This document shows, in pieces, positions 16,278-25,667 of a DNA stretch of 64,000 bases. Every line of letters starts with the position of its first letter. Positions within the stretch are counted from its first letter, which is position 1. The DNA comes from Halorubrum distributum JCM 10118 (lineage in GTDB: Archaea > Halobacteriota > Halobacteria > Halobacteriales > Haloferacaceae). The translations under genes were made by a program, and so were the position numbers. Location: assembly GCF_000337335.1 (NCBI RefSeq), contig NZ_AOJN01000018.1, positions 155,936 to 219,935 on the forward strand, written 5' to 3'. The notes beneath the pieces are model-generated. The model saw only the letters and a program-made list of their open reading frames with translations. It had not been told where the DNA came from and searched no databases.

Positions 16278-18170
16278 TCAGTCGTGCCGCGTCACGCACT
16301 CCGAGAGCCCGATCAGCTCGACGGGCTCGGAGTTGTCCGGCGAGTAGACGACCATCTGTCCCTTCTCCATGTACGGGACCTTCCCGGCGAGGTTCGTCGG
16401 GATGTTGACGCTGGAGATCGCGTCCTCGTCGCCGAGGTTCAACACGATCTTCGTGTTCACCTGTTTGAACACCGACTCGGCGACGTCCTGCGGGTCCTGC
16501 GTGATCAGGAAGAGGCCAAGTCGCTCCTTCCGGCCCTGCTTGGCGGCCTCCGTGAACTTCTGGACCACCTTCTGCGCTTGGACGTTGTCGGCGTCGGCGA
16601 GGAAGTTGTGCGCCTCGTCCATCCCGACCAGCAGCGGCGTCTCCTTGATCCGGTCGCTCGCCGGGTCGTTCGAGAGCTTGTCGTCGACGAGCAGCCCCGC
16701 GACCGCGAGGACGACGATCTCCTTCTGCCGGGAGGTCGGGAGGTGATACGTGGGGACGACGGAGAGCCCGCCGGGGCGCACGAGCGTGTGGTCCAGCTCC
16801 GTGATCGGCTTCGCGTCCTGGTCGAACACGCCGCTCGGGACGCCCCGGACCCGACGCTTGACGGCGTCGAACGTCGCCTCGTGGACCCGGCCGCTCTCGT
16901 GGAGCTCCTCTTTCAGCGCCGGGTCGTCGAGGTACGAGAGGAACTGGCTGTAGGTGCCCGAGTCCCCGTAGTTGTCGAAGAAGCGGTTGAGCAGCGTCAA
17001 CAGCGCGGGGTACTGGTTGTCGTTGAGCCCGGAGCCCGCGACGAGCCACGGCATGTCGTCCGCCAGCGAGAAGGGGATCGTGAACTCGACGCGTTCGGCG
17101 CGGTGTCCCTCGCCGGGGTACGTCGCGTTCGCGACTCGCGGGACGAGGGCGACGGTGTCGTCGTGGCCGCCGTGGGCGATCCCCTCGCGCTCCAGCCGCC
17201 GCGCGAACGCGTCGTCGAGGTCGGGGTTGTCGTCGTGCATCTGCGCGTACTCGTCCTGCGGGTCGAACTGGACGACGGCCATTCGCGACTCGCGGCCGTC
17301 GCCCATGGGGTAGGTCCGGTCCGAGTCGAGGTACTGCCGGAGGACGTTCTTCGAGGCGTGGGTCTTCCCCGACCCGGTGCCGCCGGCGACGAGCGTGTGG
17401 CGGAACGCGAGCGGGTCGCCGTCGGCGTAGTCGTCCTTCACGCGGTAGTCGACCGTGGGGGGTTCCGCCGCGGTCCGGACCTTCTCGCCGCCGACCGAGA
17501 GGTGCCCGAGGAAGACGCCGTCGTCGGGGATCTTCAGCCCCGTCTTGATCTCGGCGTCGTCGGCCGCCTCCTCGACGACGGCGCCCGGCTTGGGCACGCG
17601 GTCCGTCATCCGCCGCTTCATCGAGTCGCCCTCGCCGTAGACGACGGACATCGGTTCGAGGTCGGCGACGAACTTGTAGTCGCGCTCGGCGAACTCGTCG
17701 CGTCGCATCTGCCGGCGGGCGTGGATCTCCGTCGCGTCGTCCGACTGGAACTCCTGTGCGTACTCCAGTCCGGTGATCCGACAGAAGAGGCGCTCGCCGT
17801 CGGGATACGGGATCAGGAGGTATTTCCCGAGCCGCACCGACTCGCGGTTCCCGGTCGTGACGAACGCCTTCAGCGACGTCTCGTCTTCCTCCTCCGCCAC
17901 GCGGAGCCCCTGCGACACCGACACGACGCCCAGGCCCGAGTCGCTTCCGGCCGGCGTGGCGTCGTAGGCGGCGAACGCGTCGTCCCCGCGGTCGCCGCCC
18001 GCGTCGGGCTCGGGCGCGTCCGAGGGGGCCGCGCCCGCCGCGCTCCCGCCGTCGGCCGCGGACTCGCCGCCGTCTCCGGCCTCCCCGGCGCCGTCGGCCT
18101 CACCTCGAGCGCCGTCCTCGCCGTCACCGTCACCGTCACCGCTGAACTCGGTGAAATCCTCCAGCGTCAT
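16278..18170 (-). CDS. HerA-like ATPase (DUF87)
   Basis: A 630-residue ATPase of the HerA/FtsK superfamily. An Asp/Gly/Ala-rich low-complexity segment fills residues 12-70. A beta-barrel-like N-terminal domain follows, then Walker A GGTGSGKTHASKN near residue 265 and a Walker B region LLVGMDEAHNFLAD. The C-terminal part FLITQDPQDVAESVFKQVNTKIVLNLGDEDA is typical. HerA proteins are hexameric DNA translocases; no NurA partner is adjacent, so this is a HerA paralogue rather than the repair HerA. The ATG at 18170 was preferred to 18260 because the extra 30 residues look non-coding. Confidence 0.85.
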   Translation of the reverse strand: MTLEDFTEFSGDGDGDGEDGARGEADGAGEAGDGGESAADGGSAAGAAPSDAPEPDAGGDRGDDAFAAYDATPAGSDSGLGVVSVSQGLRVAEEEDETSLKAFVTTGNRESVRLGKYLLIPYPDGERLFCRITGLEYAQEFQSDDATEIHARRQMRRDEFAERDYKFVADLEPMSVVYGEGDSMKRRMTDRVPKPGAVVEEAADDAEIKTGLKIPDDGVFLGHLSVGGEKVRTAAEPPTVDYRVKDDYADGDPLAFRHTLVAGGTGSGKTHASKNVLRQYLDSDRTYPMGDGRESRMAVVQFDPQDEYAQMHDDNPDLDDAFARRLEREGIAHGGHDDTVALVPRVANATYPGEGHRAERVEFTIPFSLADDMPWLVAGSGLNDNQYPALLTLLNRFFDNYGDSGTYSQFLSYLDDPALKEELHESGRVHEATFDAVKRRVRGVPSGVFDQDAKPITELDHTLVRPGGLSVVPTYHLPTSRQKEIVVLAVAGLLVDDKLSNDPASDRIKETPLLVGMDEAHNFLADADNVQAQKVVQKFTEAAKQGRKERLGLFLITQDPQDVAESVFKQVNTKIVLNLGDEDAISSVNIPTNLAGKVPYMEKGQMVVYSPDNSEPVELIGLSECVTRHD

Positions 18171-18295
18171 GGCGTATCCACCGGCCGCCGGGCCGAAAGC
18201 GTTTGCCCTCGCGTCGCCGGCAACCGTCTCGGCCCCGACCGGCCGCAGAGCGCCGGTCACGGCGCCCTTATCCGGCTCGGTCCCGTAGCCGTGGC

Positions 18296-18631
18296 ATGAT
18301 ACTCGTTCGCGGCAGCGGCGGCGGGACGGACCTCACCGGCACGGTGTTCGAGCGCGGCGAGGAGCCGCCGGCGTACAAGGGCGCGCCGAACGAGGACGCG
18401 CCGTACGTGTGGGTGTGCGACTCCTTCTACGAGGTCGAGAGCGGCGGCTCCCCGCTCGTCGTCGACGGCGAGGAGATCCGCGTCGCCTTCGAGGAGCCGA
18501 TGCCGCGCGGGTTCGACACCCGAGACCAGGCGGTCGAGGCGGCCCGCGACCACGTCCGGACGCAGTTCGCGCGGATCGGCGTCGACCCCGACGACGTCGC
18601 GGTCGAGGTGAGCGCGGCGGACCCCGCCTGA
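18296..18631 (+). CDS. Conserved haloarchaeal protein
   Basis: A 111-residue acidic protein starting MILVRGSGGGTDLTGTVFERGEEPP and ending in an amphipathic helix plus HVRTQFARIGVDPDDVAVEV. There are no membrane segments or recognised motifs. The start at 18296 was chosen because residues before it are Arg/Pro-rich shadow sequence. Divergent from the HerA-like gene. Function not recognised. Confidence 0.7.
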   Translation: MILVRGSGGGTDLTGTVFERGEEPPAYKGAPNEDAPYVWVCDSFYEVESGGSPLVVDGEEIRVAFEEPMPRGFDTRDQAVEAARDHVRTQFARIGVDPDDVAVEVSAADPA

Positions 18632-18704
18632 GCTTCGCTACCGAACTCCGGCCGCGTCCGCTACCGGCCCTCCTTTTACCCGTCCCGCTTCGGTACTGGT
18701 CGGT

Positions 18705-19412
18705 ATGTCCGACCCGTCCGAAAATTTCGATCCCGAGTCGCGGGAGGAGCGCGAGGTCGCCGCCGAGGCCGCGACCGACCGCTCCGACTTCCTCTCGCTC
18801 ATGGCCCACACCTACCGCGGCGAGCTCGGCCGGACGAGCTCGTGGCGGACCCGCATCGACCGGACGACCAACTGGGCGGTCGTGGTGACGGCGTCGCTGC
18901 TCACGTGGACCTTTTCGAACGAGTCGCGGCCGCACTACGTGCTGCTCATCGGGCTCGTCATGCTCAGCGTCTTCCTCGGCATCGAGACCCGCCGGTACCG
19001 AACCTTCGACGTCTGGCGGTCCCGCGTCCGACTGCTGGAGGAGAACGTGTTCGCGAACGCGCTCGACCCGGAGGGCGTCGAGCAGTCGAACTGGCGACAG
19101 CTGCTGAGCGAGGACCTCCGCGAGCCGACGATCAAGATGCCGAGCGTCGAGGCGGTGTCCCGGCGCCTCAGACGGGTGTACGCGCCGCTCTTCTCCGTCC
19201 TCATCGCGGCGTGGATCGTCAGGCTCACCGTGTTCACGCCGTCCGGGAGCGGCGTCGTCGCGACCGCCGCGGTCGGCGCGATTCCGGGCGCGCTCGTGCT
19301 GGCGATCGTCGCCTGCTTCTACCTCGTCGTGCTGGCGCTGACGCTGCGACGGGCCCCGAGGCTGGCCAAAGGCGAGATGCAGTCCGCCGAGAGCGTCGAC
19401 GACTGGAAGTGA
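18705..19412 (+). CDS. DUF2270-family membrane protein
   Basis: A 235-residue protein. An acidic N-terminus is followed by SDFLSLMAHTYRGELGRTSSWRTRIDRTTNWAVVV, and four membrane helices are arranged as two pairs (about residues 65-100 and 165-215). The intervening loop is GIETRRYRTFDVWRSRVRLLEENVFA. This matches DUF2270, a family of unknown function common in archaea. It lies 56 bp upstream of the M28 peptidase gene, possibly in one transcript. Confidence 0.82.
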   Translation: MSDPSENFDPESREEREVAAEAATDRSDFLSLMAHTYRGELGRTSSWRTRIDRTTNWAVVVTASLLTWTFSNESRPHYVLLIGLVMLSVFLGIETRRYRTFDVWRSRVRLLEENVFANALDPEGVEQSNWRQLLSEDLREPTIKMPSVEAVSRRLRRVYAPLFSVLIAAWIVRLTVFTPSGSGVVATAAVGAIPGALVLAIVACFYLVVLALTLRRAPRLAKGEMQSAESVDDWK

Positions 19413-19468
19413 GCCGGGCCCGTCTCCGCTTCCCGAACCCCTTTTCGCCCGCGGTACAAGCGGATCGT

Positions 19469-20857
19469 ATGACCGAGCTACCGGACCGCGTCGTCGGCGA
19501 CGCGCGGACGAGCGACTTCGGGTGGAGCCTCCTCACGGACCTGACGGACATCGGAGATCGCATGGCGGGGTCGACCGGCGAGCGCCGTGGGGCCGAGCGC
19601 GTCGTCGAGGCGTTCGAGGCGGCCGGCCTGCGGAACGCCGGCCTCGACGAGTTCGAGATCCCCGGCTGGTGGCGGGGCGACTCGTCGCTGTCGGTGTCGG
19701 GCGCCGTCGAGCGGCGCCACGAGAACTCCCACGAGGTGATCGCGCTGCCCGGCACGCCGAGCGGCGAGGCGACGGCGCCGCTCGTCGACGTCGGGGACGG
19801 CACGGACGAGGAGTTCGCGGCCGCGGGCGAGGCGCTGGAGGGAGCGATCGCCATGGCTTCCTCGCGCACCCCCGACTCTCACGACCGGTGGATCCACCGG
19901 ATGGAGAAGTACGTCGCGGCCGCGGAGCGCGGCGCGGTCGGGTTCGTCTTCCGCAACCACATCGAGGGGGCGCTCCCGCCGACCGGCGAGATCGGCTACC
20001 ACAACCGACCGGGGCCGATCCCCGCCGTCGGCGTCTCGAAGGAGGTCGGCGAGCAGCTCGCGCGGCTCGCCGAGGCGGCCGAGGGCGACGGCGACGAGTC
20101 GGAACGCGGCGGCGCCGACCGCCCGATCGTCTCGCTCGACGTCGACTGCCGAAACGAGCCGACGACCTCGGTGAACGCCGTCGCGGAGGTCGGGCCGGAC
20201 ACCGAGGAGGCGGTGTACCTCACCGCCCACGTCGACGCCCACGACGTGAGCGACGGGGCCAACGACAACGGCGCGGGGTCGGCGCTCGTCGCGGAGGTCG
20301 GGCGACTGCTCGCGAGCGTCGAGGACGACCTCGACACGCGGGTACGCCTCGTCACCTTCGGCTCCGAGGAGATCGGGCTGTGGGGGGCGTATCACGCCGC
20401 GGAGACGACGCCCGAGGAGGAGATCGCCTGCGTGGTCAACCTCGACGGCGCCTGTAGCTCGCGGAACCTCCGCGTCGGGACGAACGGGTTCGAGGGGATG
20501 CGCTCGACGTTCGAGGCCGTCGCGGACGCGTTCGACGCGCCCCTGACGACCGGCGAGACGATCTCGCCGCACGGCGACCAGTGGGCGTTCGTCCAAGAGG
20601 GGATCCCGGCCGTGATGGCCTCGACGACCAGCGACCAGTCCGGGCGCGGTTGGGGGCACACCCACGCCGACACCCTCGACAAGCTCGACTCCCGGGACCT
20701 CCGCGAGGTGGCCACGCTCGTGACCGCGGCCGTCTACCGGTTCGCGACGGGGGAGGTCGAGGCCGAACACCGCTCGCGGGAGTCGATCCGCGACGCGATC
20801 GACGAGGGGTACGTCGAGGAGCTGAAGACGGGCGGGCGGTGGCCCTACGAGGAGTGA
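19469..20857 (+). CDS. M28-family aminopeptidase
   Basis: A 462-residue zinc peptidase. The metal ligands of family M28 are all visible: His and Asp in LTAHVDAHDVSDGANDNGAG, the catalytic Glu pair in FGSEEIGLWGA, Asp in CVVNLDGAC, and the last His in HTHADTLDKLD. A PA-domain-like insert occupies residues 105-215 (including MEKYVAAAERGAVGFVFRN). No signal peptide is evident, so it is likely cytoplasmic and trims peptides. Start ATG at 19469; the frame extends upstream only as non-coding shadow. Confidence 0.92.
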   Translation: MTELPDRVVGDARTSDFGWSLLTDLTDIGDRMAGSTGERRGAERVVEAFEAAGLRNAGLDEFEIPGWWRGDSSLSVSGAVERRHENSHEVIALPGTPSGEATAPLVDVGDGTDEEFAAAGEALEGAIAMASSRTPDSHDRWIHRMEKYVAAAERGAVGFVFRNHIEGALPPTGEIGYHNRPGPIPAVGVSKEVGEQLARLAEAAEGDGDESERGGADRPIVSLDVDCRNEPTTSVNAVAEVGPDTEEAVYLTAHVDAHDVSDGANDNGAGSALVAEVGRLLASVEDDLDTRVRLVTFGSEEIGLWGAYHAAETTPEEEIACVVNLDGACSSRNLRVGTNGFEGMRSTFEAVADAFDAPLTTGETISPHGDQWAFVQEGIPAVMASTTSDQSGRGWGHTHADTLDKLDSRDLREVATLVTAAVYRFATGEVEAEHRSRESIRDAIDEGYVEELKTGGRWPYEE

Positions 20858-20954
20858 GGGCGGCGGCGGAGTTCGAACCGAAACGGGGGCGAGAACGGGT
20901 CCGAACGAGTCCGGCGCGGCGGCTCACGGACCGCTCGCCGGTCCCGCACCCGAC

Positions 20955-21146
20955 TCACTCCTCGTCGGAGCCGTCGCAGACGCCGAGCGGGAGCGACTCG
21001 GGGGCGTCCCCCTCGCCGTCGAGGCCGGCGTACGCGTCGTCGATGAGCCGGGCCAGCTGCGTCTCGGGGCTCACGCCGCGGGCGGCGGCGAGGGCAGCGA
21101 GGCGCTCGTACTGCTCGTCCGGCACGGAGACGGTTCCGTCGTCCAT
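20955..21146 (-). CDS. Small ribbon-helix-helix-like protein
   Basis: A 63-residue protein, MDDGTVSVPDEQYERLAALAAARG followed by SPETQLARLIDDAYAGLD. The short strand and two helices resemble the ribbon-helix-helix fold of small DNA-binding regulators and antitoxins, although no toxin lies beside it. The C-terminus has an acidic tail. The ATG at 21146 is preferred to an upstream start at 21173. Assignment by pattern only. Confidence 0.6.
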   Translation of the reverse strand: MDDGTVSVPDEQYERLAALAAARGVSPETQLARLIDDAYAGLDGEGDAPESLPLGVCDGSDEE

Positions 21147-21214
21147 ACGCGCCGCTCCGTCCCGAAGCACCAAAAGCGTTGGTCCGAGTCGATTTTTCGC
21201 CTAATTCGACCGTT

Positions 21215-21955
21215 TCACGCCGAGTCCGTCCGGTCTCGCTCCCGGACGGCCCCGACCGGCTCCCCGTCCGCGAACCGGTCGAACAGCGCGTTCATCACCG
21301 TCGACTCCGCGCGCGAGAGATGTTCCCACACCGTCGTCGAGCCGAGGCCCAGCTCCGCGGCGACCTCCTCGACGCCGACGCCCCCGCCGTGGTCGTAGTA
21401 GCCCGCGGCGATCGCGGTCGCGAGGACCTCCCGCTGCCGGTCGGTGAGCCCGTTGAGGAGGCCGGACGCGGGGAGCTGCGGGGACCGCTCGATCGACGCC
21501 AGCTCCACGTTCCGTGCGAGCTCCACCTCGTTGCCGCCGCGCTCCAGTTCGCGCATCACCGCCGAGAGGTCGTCGTCGTCCTCCAGGTACGCCGTCCATC
21601 GCTCGACGCCGCCGGAGATGGTCGTCCCCGTCCGGTAGTGGATCCCCATCTGAGAGAACCGCTCGCCGATCCCGTCCCAGTCGGCCGCCGCGACGTCGAT
21701 CGTCAGCGCGACGTAGGCGTGCGTCCCCTCGATCGGTGCGAGCGGCTCCGCGGAGACGATCAGGTCGAACTCGCGGAACTCCTCGACGAACGCCTCGATC
21801 TCCGCCGACGGCCCGGTGAGCTCGGCGATCCGCTTGTGCTCGGGGCCGCTGCCGGTCATCGAAGAGACCGACCGGTAGCGCACCTCCGGGTGGCGCGCGC
21901 TCACCTCGCACTCCGGCTCCCCCGCGTGGTGGATCCGGAACGTCACTTCCCGCAT
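21215..21955 (-). CDS. HTH-10 (Bat-type) transcriptional regulator
   Basis: A 246-residue protein with an N-terminal sensory-type domain (MREVTFRIHHAGEPECEVSARHPEV) and the C-terminal bacterio-opsin-activator HTH. Its hallmark LTDRQREVLATAIAAGYYD is followed by GVGVEEVAAELGLGSTTVWEHLSRAESTVM. Such proteins regulate transcription in haloarchaea, often in response to light, oxygen or metabolites. The start ATG at 21955 excludes an upstream extension that reads into transposon-remnant DNA. Confidence 0.88.
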   Translation of the reverse strand: MREVTFRIHHAGEPECEVSARHPEVRYRSVSSMTGSGPEHKRIAELTGPSAEIEAFVEEFREFDLIVSAEPLAPIEGTHAYVALTIDVAAADWDGIGERFSQMGIHYRTGTTISGGVERWTAYLEDDDDLSAVMRELERGGNEVELARNVELASIERSPQLPASGLLNGLTDRQREVLATAIAAGYYDHGGGVGVEEVAAELGLGSTTVWEHLSRAESTVMNALFDRFADGEPVGAVRERDRTDSA

Positions 21956-22036
21956 GGGAGTTCCGAGGGCGCCCGGGTTCAAACGGGTTCCGGAGCGTCG
22001 CGAGCCATTTATACCGGTGACCGCGCAATCGTCGGT

Positions 22037-22220
22037 GTGGTGGCCATGACGATCCGTTACCCCCTCTAAGCCCCTTGTGACGAAAGCCTTCAACCGAGCC
22101 ACCACTTCTACGTGCCGAGTTACAACACCCGACACGCTCGCCACGGTCGCTTAGTAGTTCTCGATTTTCTCCACCGAGCCCCTCGTCAGTGGCCCACGAC
22201 TGAAGCCGGGGGCTTCCTCC
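22037..22220. mobile_element. IS200/IS605-type remnant (PATE-like)
   Basis: This gene-free stretch carries an 8-bp inverted repeat GTGGTGGC/GCCACCAC (22037-22044 and 22098-22105). At its other end is the phrase CCCACGACTGAAGCC followed by GGGGGCTTC (hairpin 22202-22216). The latter resembles the right end of haloarchaeal IS200/IS605/IS1341 elements. No transposase frame is present, so this is a remnant or non-autonomous derivative. It lies between the Bat-type regulator and the aldo/keto reductase gene. Identification is from memory of the end motif, not a search. Confidence 0.55.
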
Positions 22221-22399
22221 TCGTTACTCTGTGACGACGGGGTTCGACCGAGCCGCCGTTTCCGCGCTCGCCAGCGACGCGGCCGATCCGGGGCGGGGTG
22301 AAAGTGGTTCTTTTCGGGAAGAACCGCTCTCTGTCTGGCGCTTTCGAGGCGAAAGAAGCGGGTCGGCGGGACGCCGGGAGGGGCGGAGCCGGTCGCCGC

Positions 22400-23473
22400 T
22401 CAGTACGAGGCCGCGCGCTTGTCGAGGCCGGCGGCCTCGATGTCCTCGCCGTCGACGGAGGTGCGGAGGACGTCCATCCCGTCGTCGCGGTCGATATCGA
22501 AGTTCCGGGCGTACAGCTCTTCGAGGCGGTCGTACTCGCTGTCGGAGATCGGCGGCACGTCCGCCGCGGCGCTCCACTCGGCGATGTCGTCGCCGTCGCG
22601 GAACGTCGGCGTGACGGAGGCGACCTCGTCGTGCGCGAGCAGCCAGCGGATCGCGGCCTGCGCCATCGTGCGCGTCCCCTCGCTGTGCTCCGGATCTTCG
22701 AGGAAGCGGATCGCCTCGACCTTCTCCCAGCCCGTCTCGTACCACTCCTTCGGGCGGTGCGAGCGGTGGTCGCCGTCCTCGAGGACGGTGTCGGGCGTCA
22801 CCTGCTCGTTGAGCAGGCCGGAGGAGTGCGGGACGCGGGCGATGACGGATGTGTCGGACCCGGACTCGCGAATACTGTCGACGAAGTGGCGACCGGGCTC
22901 CTGCTCGAAGAGGTTGAAGACGGTCTGGACAGCGTCGAACTCCTCGTACTCGACGGCGGCGTCGCCCTCGGCGAGCCAGCCGATCGAGGGGCCGAGCGCC
23001 CAGCCGAGCGCGCGGACGCGCCCCGACTCCTTCCACTCGCGGAGGAGGTCGCGCACCTCGGGCGTGACGTCGTCGACGTTCGCGTTGTGCAGTTGGAGCA
23101 GGTCGACGTGGTCGGTGTCGAGCCGGTCGAGCGAGCGCTCGAAGGCGGTTTCGAGGTACTCGCGGTCGAGCTCTTTCGGAAGCTCGCCGTGGCCGGCCTG
23201 CGGGTTGTTGTAGAAGTCGTAGCCGATCTTCGTCGCGAGCGTCACCTCGTCTCGGCGGCCGTCGATCGCCTTCCCGATTATCTCCTCGCTGTCGCCGTGG
23301 CCGTACACGTCGCCGGTATCGACGTAGGTGACGCCCGCGTCGAGCGCCTCCTCGACCATCCCGACCGCCTGGTCGTCCGAGCGGTCGCCCCACCAGTCGG
23401 TGCCGACGACCCACGCGCCGAAGCCGATTTCGGAGACCTCGACGCCCGAGTTCCCGAGTTCGCGGTGTTGCAT
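22400..23473 (-). CDS. Aldo/keto reductase
   Basis: A 357-residue NADPH-dependent oxidoreductase with a TIM barrel. The catalytic tetrad region is visible: Asp and Tyr in YVDTGDVYGHGDSEEIIG, Lys in LATKIGYDF, His in DLLQLHN. The cofactor region near the C-terminus is less typical and carries an added alpha-helical tail (FDIDRDDGMDVLRTSVDGEDIEA in parts). Start: ATG at 23473, about 25 bp from a minus-strand TATA-like element near 23500; a GTG two codons upstream is possible. Substrate unknown. Confidence 0.9.
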   Translation of the reverse strand: MQHRELGNSGVEVSEIGFGAWVVGTDWWGDRSDDQAVGMVEEALDAGVTYVDTGDVYGHGDSEEIIGKAIDGRRDEVTLATKIGYDFYNNPQAGHGELPKELDREYLETAFERSLDRLDTDHVDLLQLHNANVDDVTPEVRDLLREWKESGRVRALGWALGPSIGWLAEGDAAVEYEEFDAVQTVFNLFEQEPGRHFVDSIRESGSDTSVIARVPHSSGLLNEQVTPDTVLEDGDHRSHRPKEWYETGWEKVEAIRFLEDPEHSEGTRTMAQAAIRWLLAHDEVASVTPTFRDGDDIAEWSAAADVPPISDSEYDRLEELYARNFDIDRDDGMDVLRTSVDGEDIEAAGLDKRAASY

Positions 23474-23619
23474 GGCCACTGATTGGCAGTGGGGACACTT
23501 ATCGGACGCGGTCGCTCCCGCGCCGGTGGAATCGGCGGGCCGCGGTCGCGAGGAATCGGCGGGCCGCGGTCGCGGTCTGAACCGGTATTTACTACTCGCC
23601 TCTCACCGATCCGACGCCC

Positions 23620-23796
23620 ATGGACGACGCCCTCCGCCGTCGGCTCGACGCCGTCGTCGCCCTGCTCGCGGTCATCGCCGTGGTCTCGGTCACCGCCTTG
23701 TTGCTGTCGTTCAGGGTCGCCGGAATCGTCGTGGCCTTCGTCGTGCTGTTCGTCGGGCTGGTTGTCGCCCTGTTCGTCCGCGCCGAACTCCGCTGA
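23620..23796 (+). CDS. Small two-helix membrane protein
   Basis: A 58-residue protein, MDDALRRRLDAVVALLAVIA at the start and two hydrophobic helices, ending in VALFVRAELR. The frame is uninterrupted, GC-rich at third positions, and sits between two genes in an otherwise unoccupied gap. A TATA-like GGTATTTAC at about 23583-23591 lies 30-37 bp before the ATG. No family recognised. It may be easily missed because it is short. Confidence 0.65.
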   Translation: MDDALRRRLDAVVALLAVIAVVSVTALLLSFRVAGIVVAFVVLFVGLVVALFVRAELR

Positions 23797-23859
23797 CCGG
23801 ATCGGGCGTCGCGTTCGCACAACCGAATCCCTTTGAGTGACGGCGACGAAGGTGGCCCG

Positions 23860-24762
23860 ATGACAAAGCGACACGTGTCCCTGCCCGACGGCGCCGAGGC
23901 CGGGGTCCGAGGGTTCATCGACGAGGTGGACGAGCGGCTCGCCTCGGACGAGGACACCTGCGAGGTCGTCCGCGACGTGCTGATCGACCTCCACGGCGAC
24001 CGCGAGGCGTGGGAGGCGTGGCAGAGCGGCGAGTCGGTGTCGCGCGCCGAGCGCGTCCGCCTCCAGGGGTACGACCCGTGTAACGCGACGCTGGAGTCGG
24101 AGTACTACGCCGAGAAGGACGAGGACCGCTTCCAGCGCTCGAAACACCTCCAGTGGCTCTGGCGGCAGTTCGACGCCACCCCGATGGCCGACAACGTCGA
24201 GTTCGCGCTCCGCTTCCGGCAGATGCTCGGGAACCACCTGTTCGCCGAGTGCGGGGAGAACTGCCGCTTCTTTAAGGGAATCTCCGTCACCTACGGCCAC
24301 AACATCGAGGTCGGCGACAACGTCGTGATCCACGACGACGTCCACCTCGACGACCGCGGGAAACTGACGATCGGCGACCGCGCCTCCATCTCCGACGGCG
24401 TTCACCTCTACAGTCACGACCACGATATCGTCGACCAGACCGAGGTCCGGAACTTCCACACGATCGTCGAAGCGGACGCCCGCGTCACCTACGACGCGAT
24501 GGTCCGGGCGGGCTGTCGAGTGGGCGAGAACAGCGTCGTCGGCGCGCGGTCGGTCGTTCAGGGCGACGTGCCCGCCCATCACGTGGTCGTCGGATCGCCC
24601 GCCCGCAGTGTCCGCGTGAAGCCGGGGTGGGAGGAGGCCGCCGAGGAGATCGAGGACGGGCGGCTCCCCGACAACCAAGACGACCGGGAGATCGAGTACG
24701 ACCTCCCGGACGACCTCGAACAGTTCGACGAGTTTCAGCGGGACCTCCGACCGCCGAACTGA
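23860..24762 (+). CDS. Left-handed beta-helix acyltransferase
   Basis: A 300-residue hexapeptide-repeat acyltransferase. About 115 N-terminal helical residues precede a LAECGENCRFFKGISVTYGHNIEVGDNVVIHDDVHLDDRG-type beta helix (read in parts). The likely catalytic His is in YSHDHDI, followed by GSPARSVRVKPGWEEA. This is the maltose/galactoside O-acetyltransferase-like group, but the long N-terminal helical region and acidic tail are atypical. The acyl acceptor cannot be inferred from context. ATG at 23860 preferred. Confidence 0.82.
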   Translation: MTKRHVSLPDGAEAGVRGFIDEVDERLASDEDTCEVVRDVLIDLHGDREAWEAWQSGESVSRAERVRLQGYDPCNATLESEYYAEKDEDRFQRSKHLQWLWRQFDATPMADNVEFALRFRQMLGNHLFAECGENCRFFKGISVTYGHNIEVGDNVVIHDDVHLDDRGKLTIGDRASISDGVHLYSHDHDIVDQTEVRNFHTIVEADARVTYDAMVRAGCRVGENSVVGARSVVQGDVPAHHVVVGSPARSVRVKPGWEEAAEEIEDGRLPDNQDDREIEYDLPDDLEQFDEFQRDLRPPN

Positions 24763-24794
24763 GCGCGGAGCGGGCGAACAGAGCGCGACAGTTT

Positions 24795-25451
24795 CTACTC
24801 CTCCGGCTCCTCGACCAGCAGCGTGTTCCGCACCAGCGTGGAGATGCCGCGCCGGAGGCGTTCGGTGACGGCTTGGTCGGAGATGTCGAACGAGTCCGCG
24901 AGCTCTTGGGTCGATATCTGCCGCGGCAGCGAGTAGTACCCGGCCGAGACGGCGTCTGCGAGGGTCTCGCGCTGCGGCGGCGTCAGCCCGTACCACGGGC
25001 CGGCGTCGGGCTTCGTGGGGTTGTAGATGCGCTCCACGGTCACACCGATGTCCTCCTCGACGTAGTGGTCCTGGAACGCCGAGAGCGCCTCGTGGGTGGG
25101 GAAGCGAAGCTCCAGGCCCCACGAGTCGGTCGTTCCGGTCGCGCCGAGCAGGACGGCGTCTAAGTCGAGAATCCGGCGCAGCAGCGAGGCGTCCGACGGC
25201 TCCCAGTCCAACGCGTACAGCGTCTCGTCGTCGTGAGTGTCGACGAGCTGTATCTCGTTGACCGACGGGTGGTCGCTGACAGAGCGCTCGAACGTCTCCC
25301 GGGCGTCGTTCCGGATTCGGACGAACGGGGTGGGCTTGCCGCCCAGCGGGACCATCGTTTCGAGAGTGATCTGGGTCGGGCCTTCGACTCGGAGGATCCG
25401 TCCCAACTCGAAGGCCGTAGACGGAACAGTCAACTCGACGATAACGCTCAT
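24795..25451 (-). CDS. HTH-10 (Bat-type) transcriptional regulator
   Basis: A 218-residue regulator with the typical start MSVIVELTVPSTAFELGRIL and an N-terminal sensor-like domain of about 150 residues. The C-terminal HTH reads GLTPPQRETLADAVSAGYYS, then QISTQELADSFDISDQAVTERLRRG. Same family as the gene at 21215. A short AT-rich promoter region lies upstream at 25455-25490. Its regulon is not evident; the small gene at 25668 and PAS kinase at 25937 are divergent neighbours. Confidence 0.9.
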   Translation of the reverse strand: MSVIVELTVPSTAFELGRILRVEGPTQITLETMVPLGGKPTPFVRIRNDARETFERSVSDHPSVNEIQLVDTHDDETLYALDWEPSDASLLRRILDLDAVLLGATGTTDSWGLELRFPTHEALSAFQDHYVEEDIGVTVERIYNPTKPDAGPWYGLTPPQRETLADAVSAGYYSLPRQISTQELADSFDISDQAVTERLRRGISTLVRNTLLVEEPEE

Positions 25452-25667
25452 TAGATATCACCCCATTCTCCCGCAACTGCGTTAAAAACTCGGTAGGGAG
25501 GGTCTACCGGAGAAAAACCGACCTTGGTGTACCATGCGTTTCGCTGGTGTTATCCGTTCGGGAGACATATCAACGATCGTAGAAACACGCGGCTGCGGTT
25601 CTCGTTCGTGCGGCGGCGCGTTCGATGCCCCGACGGCGACGTATCGCAGTCGAGTGTGCGTTCCACC

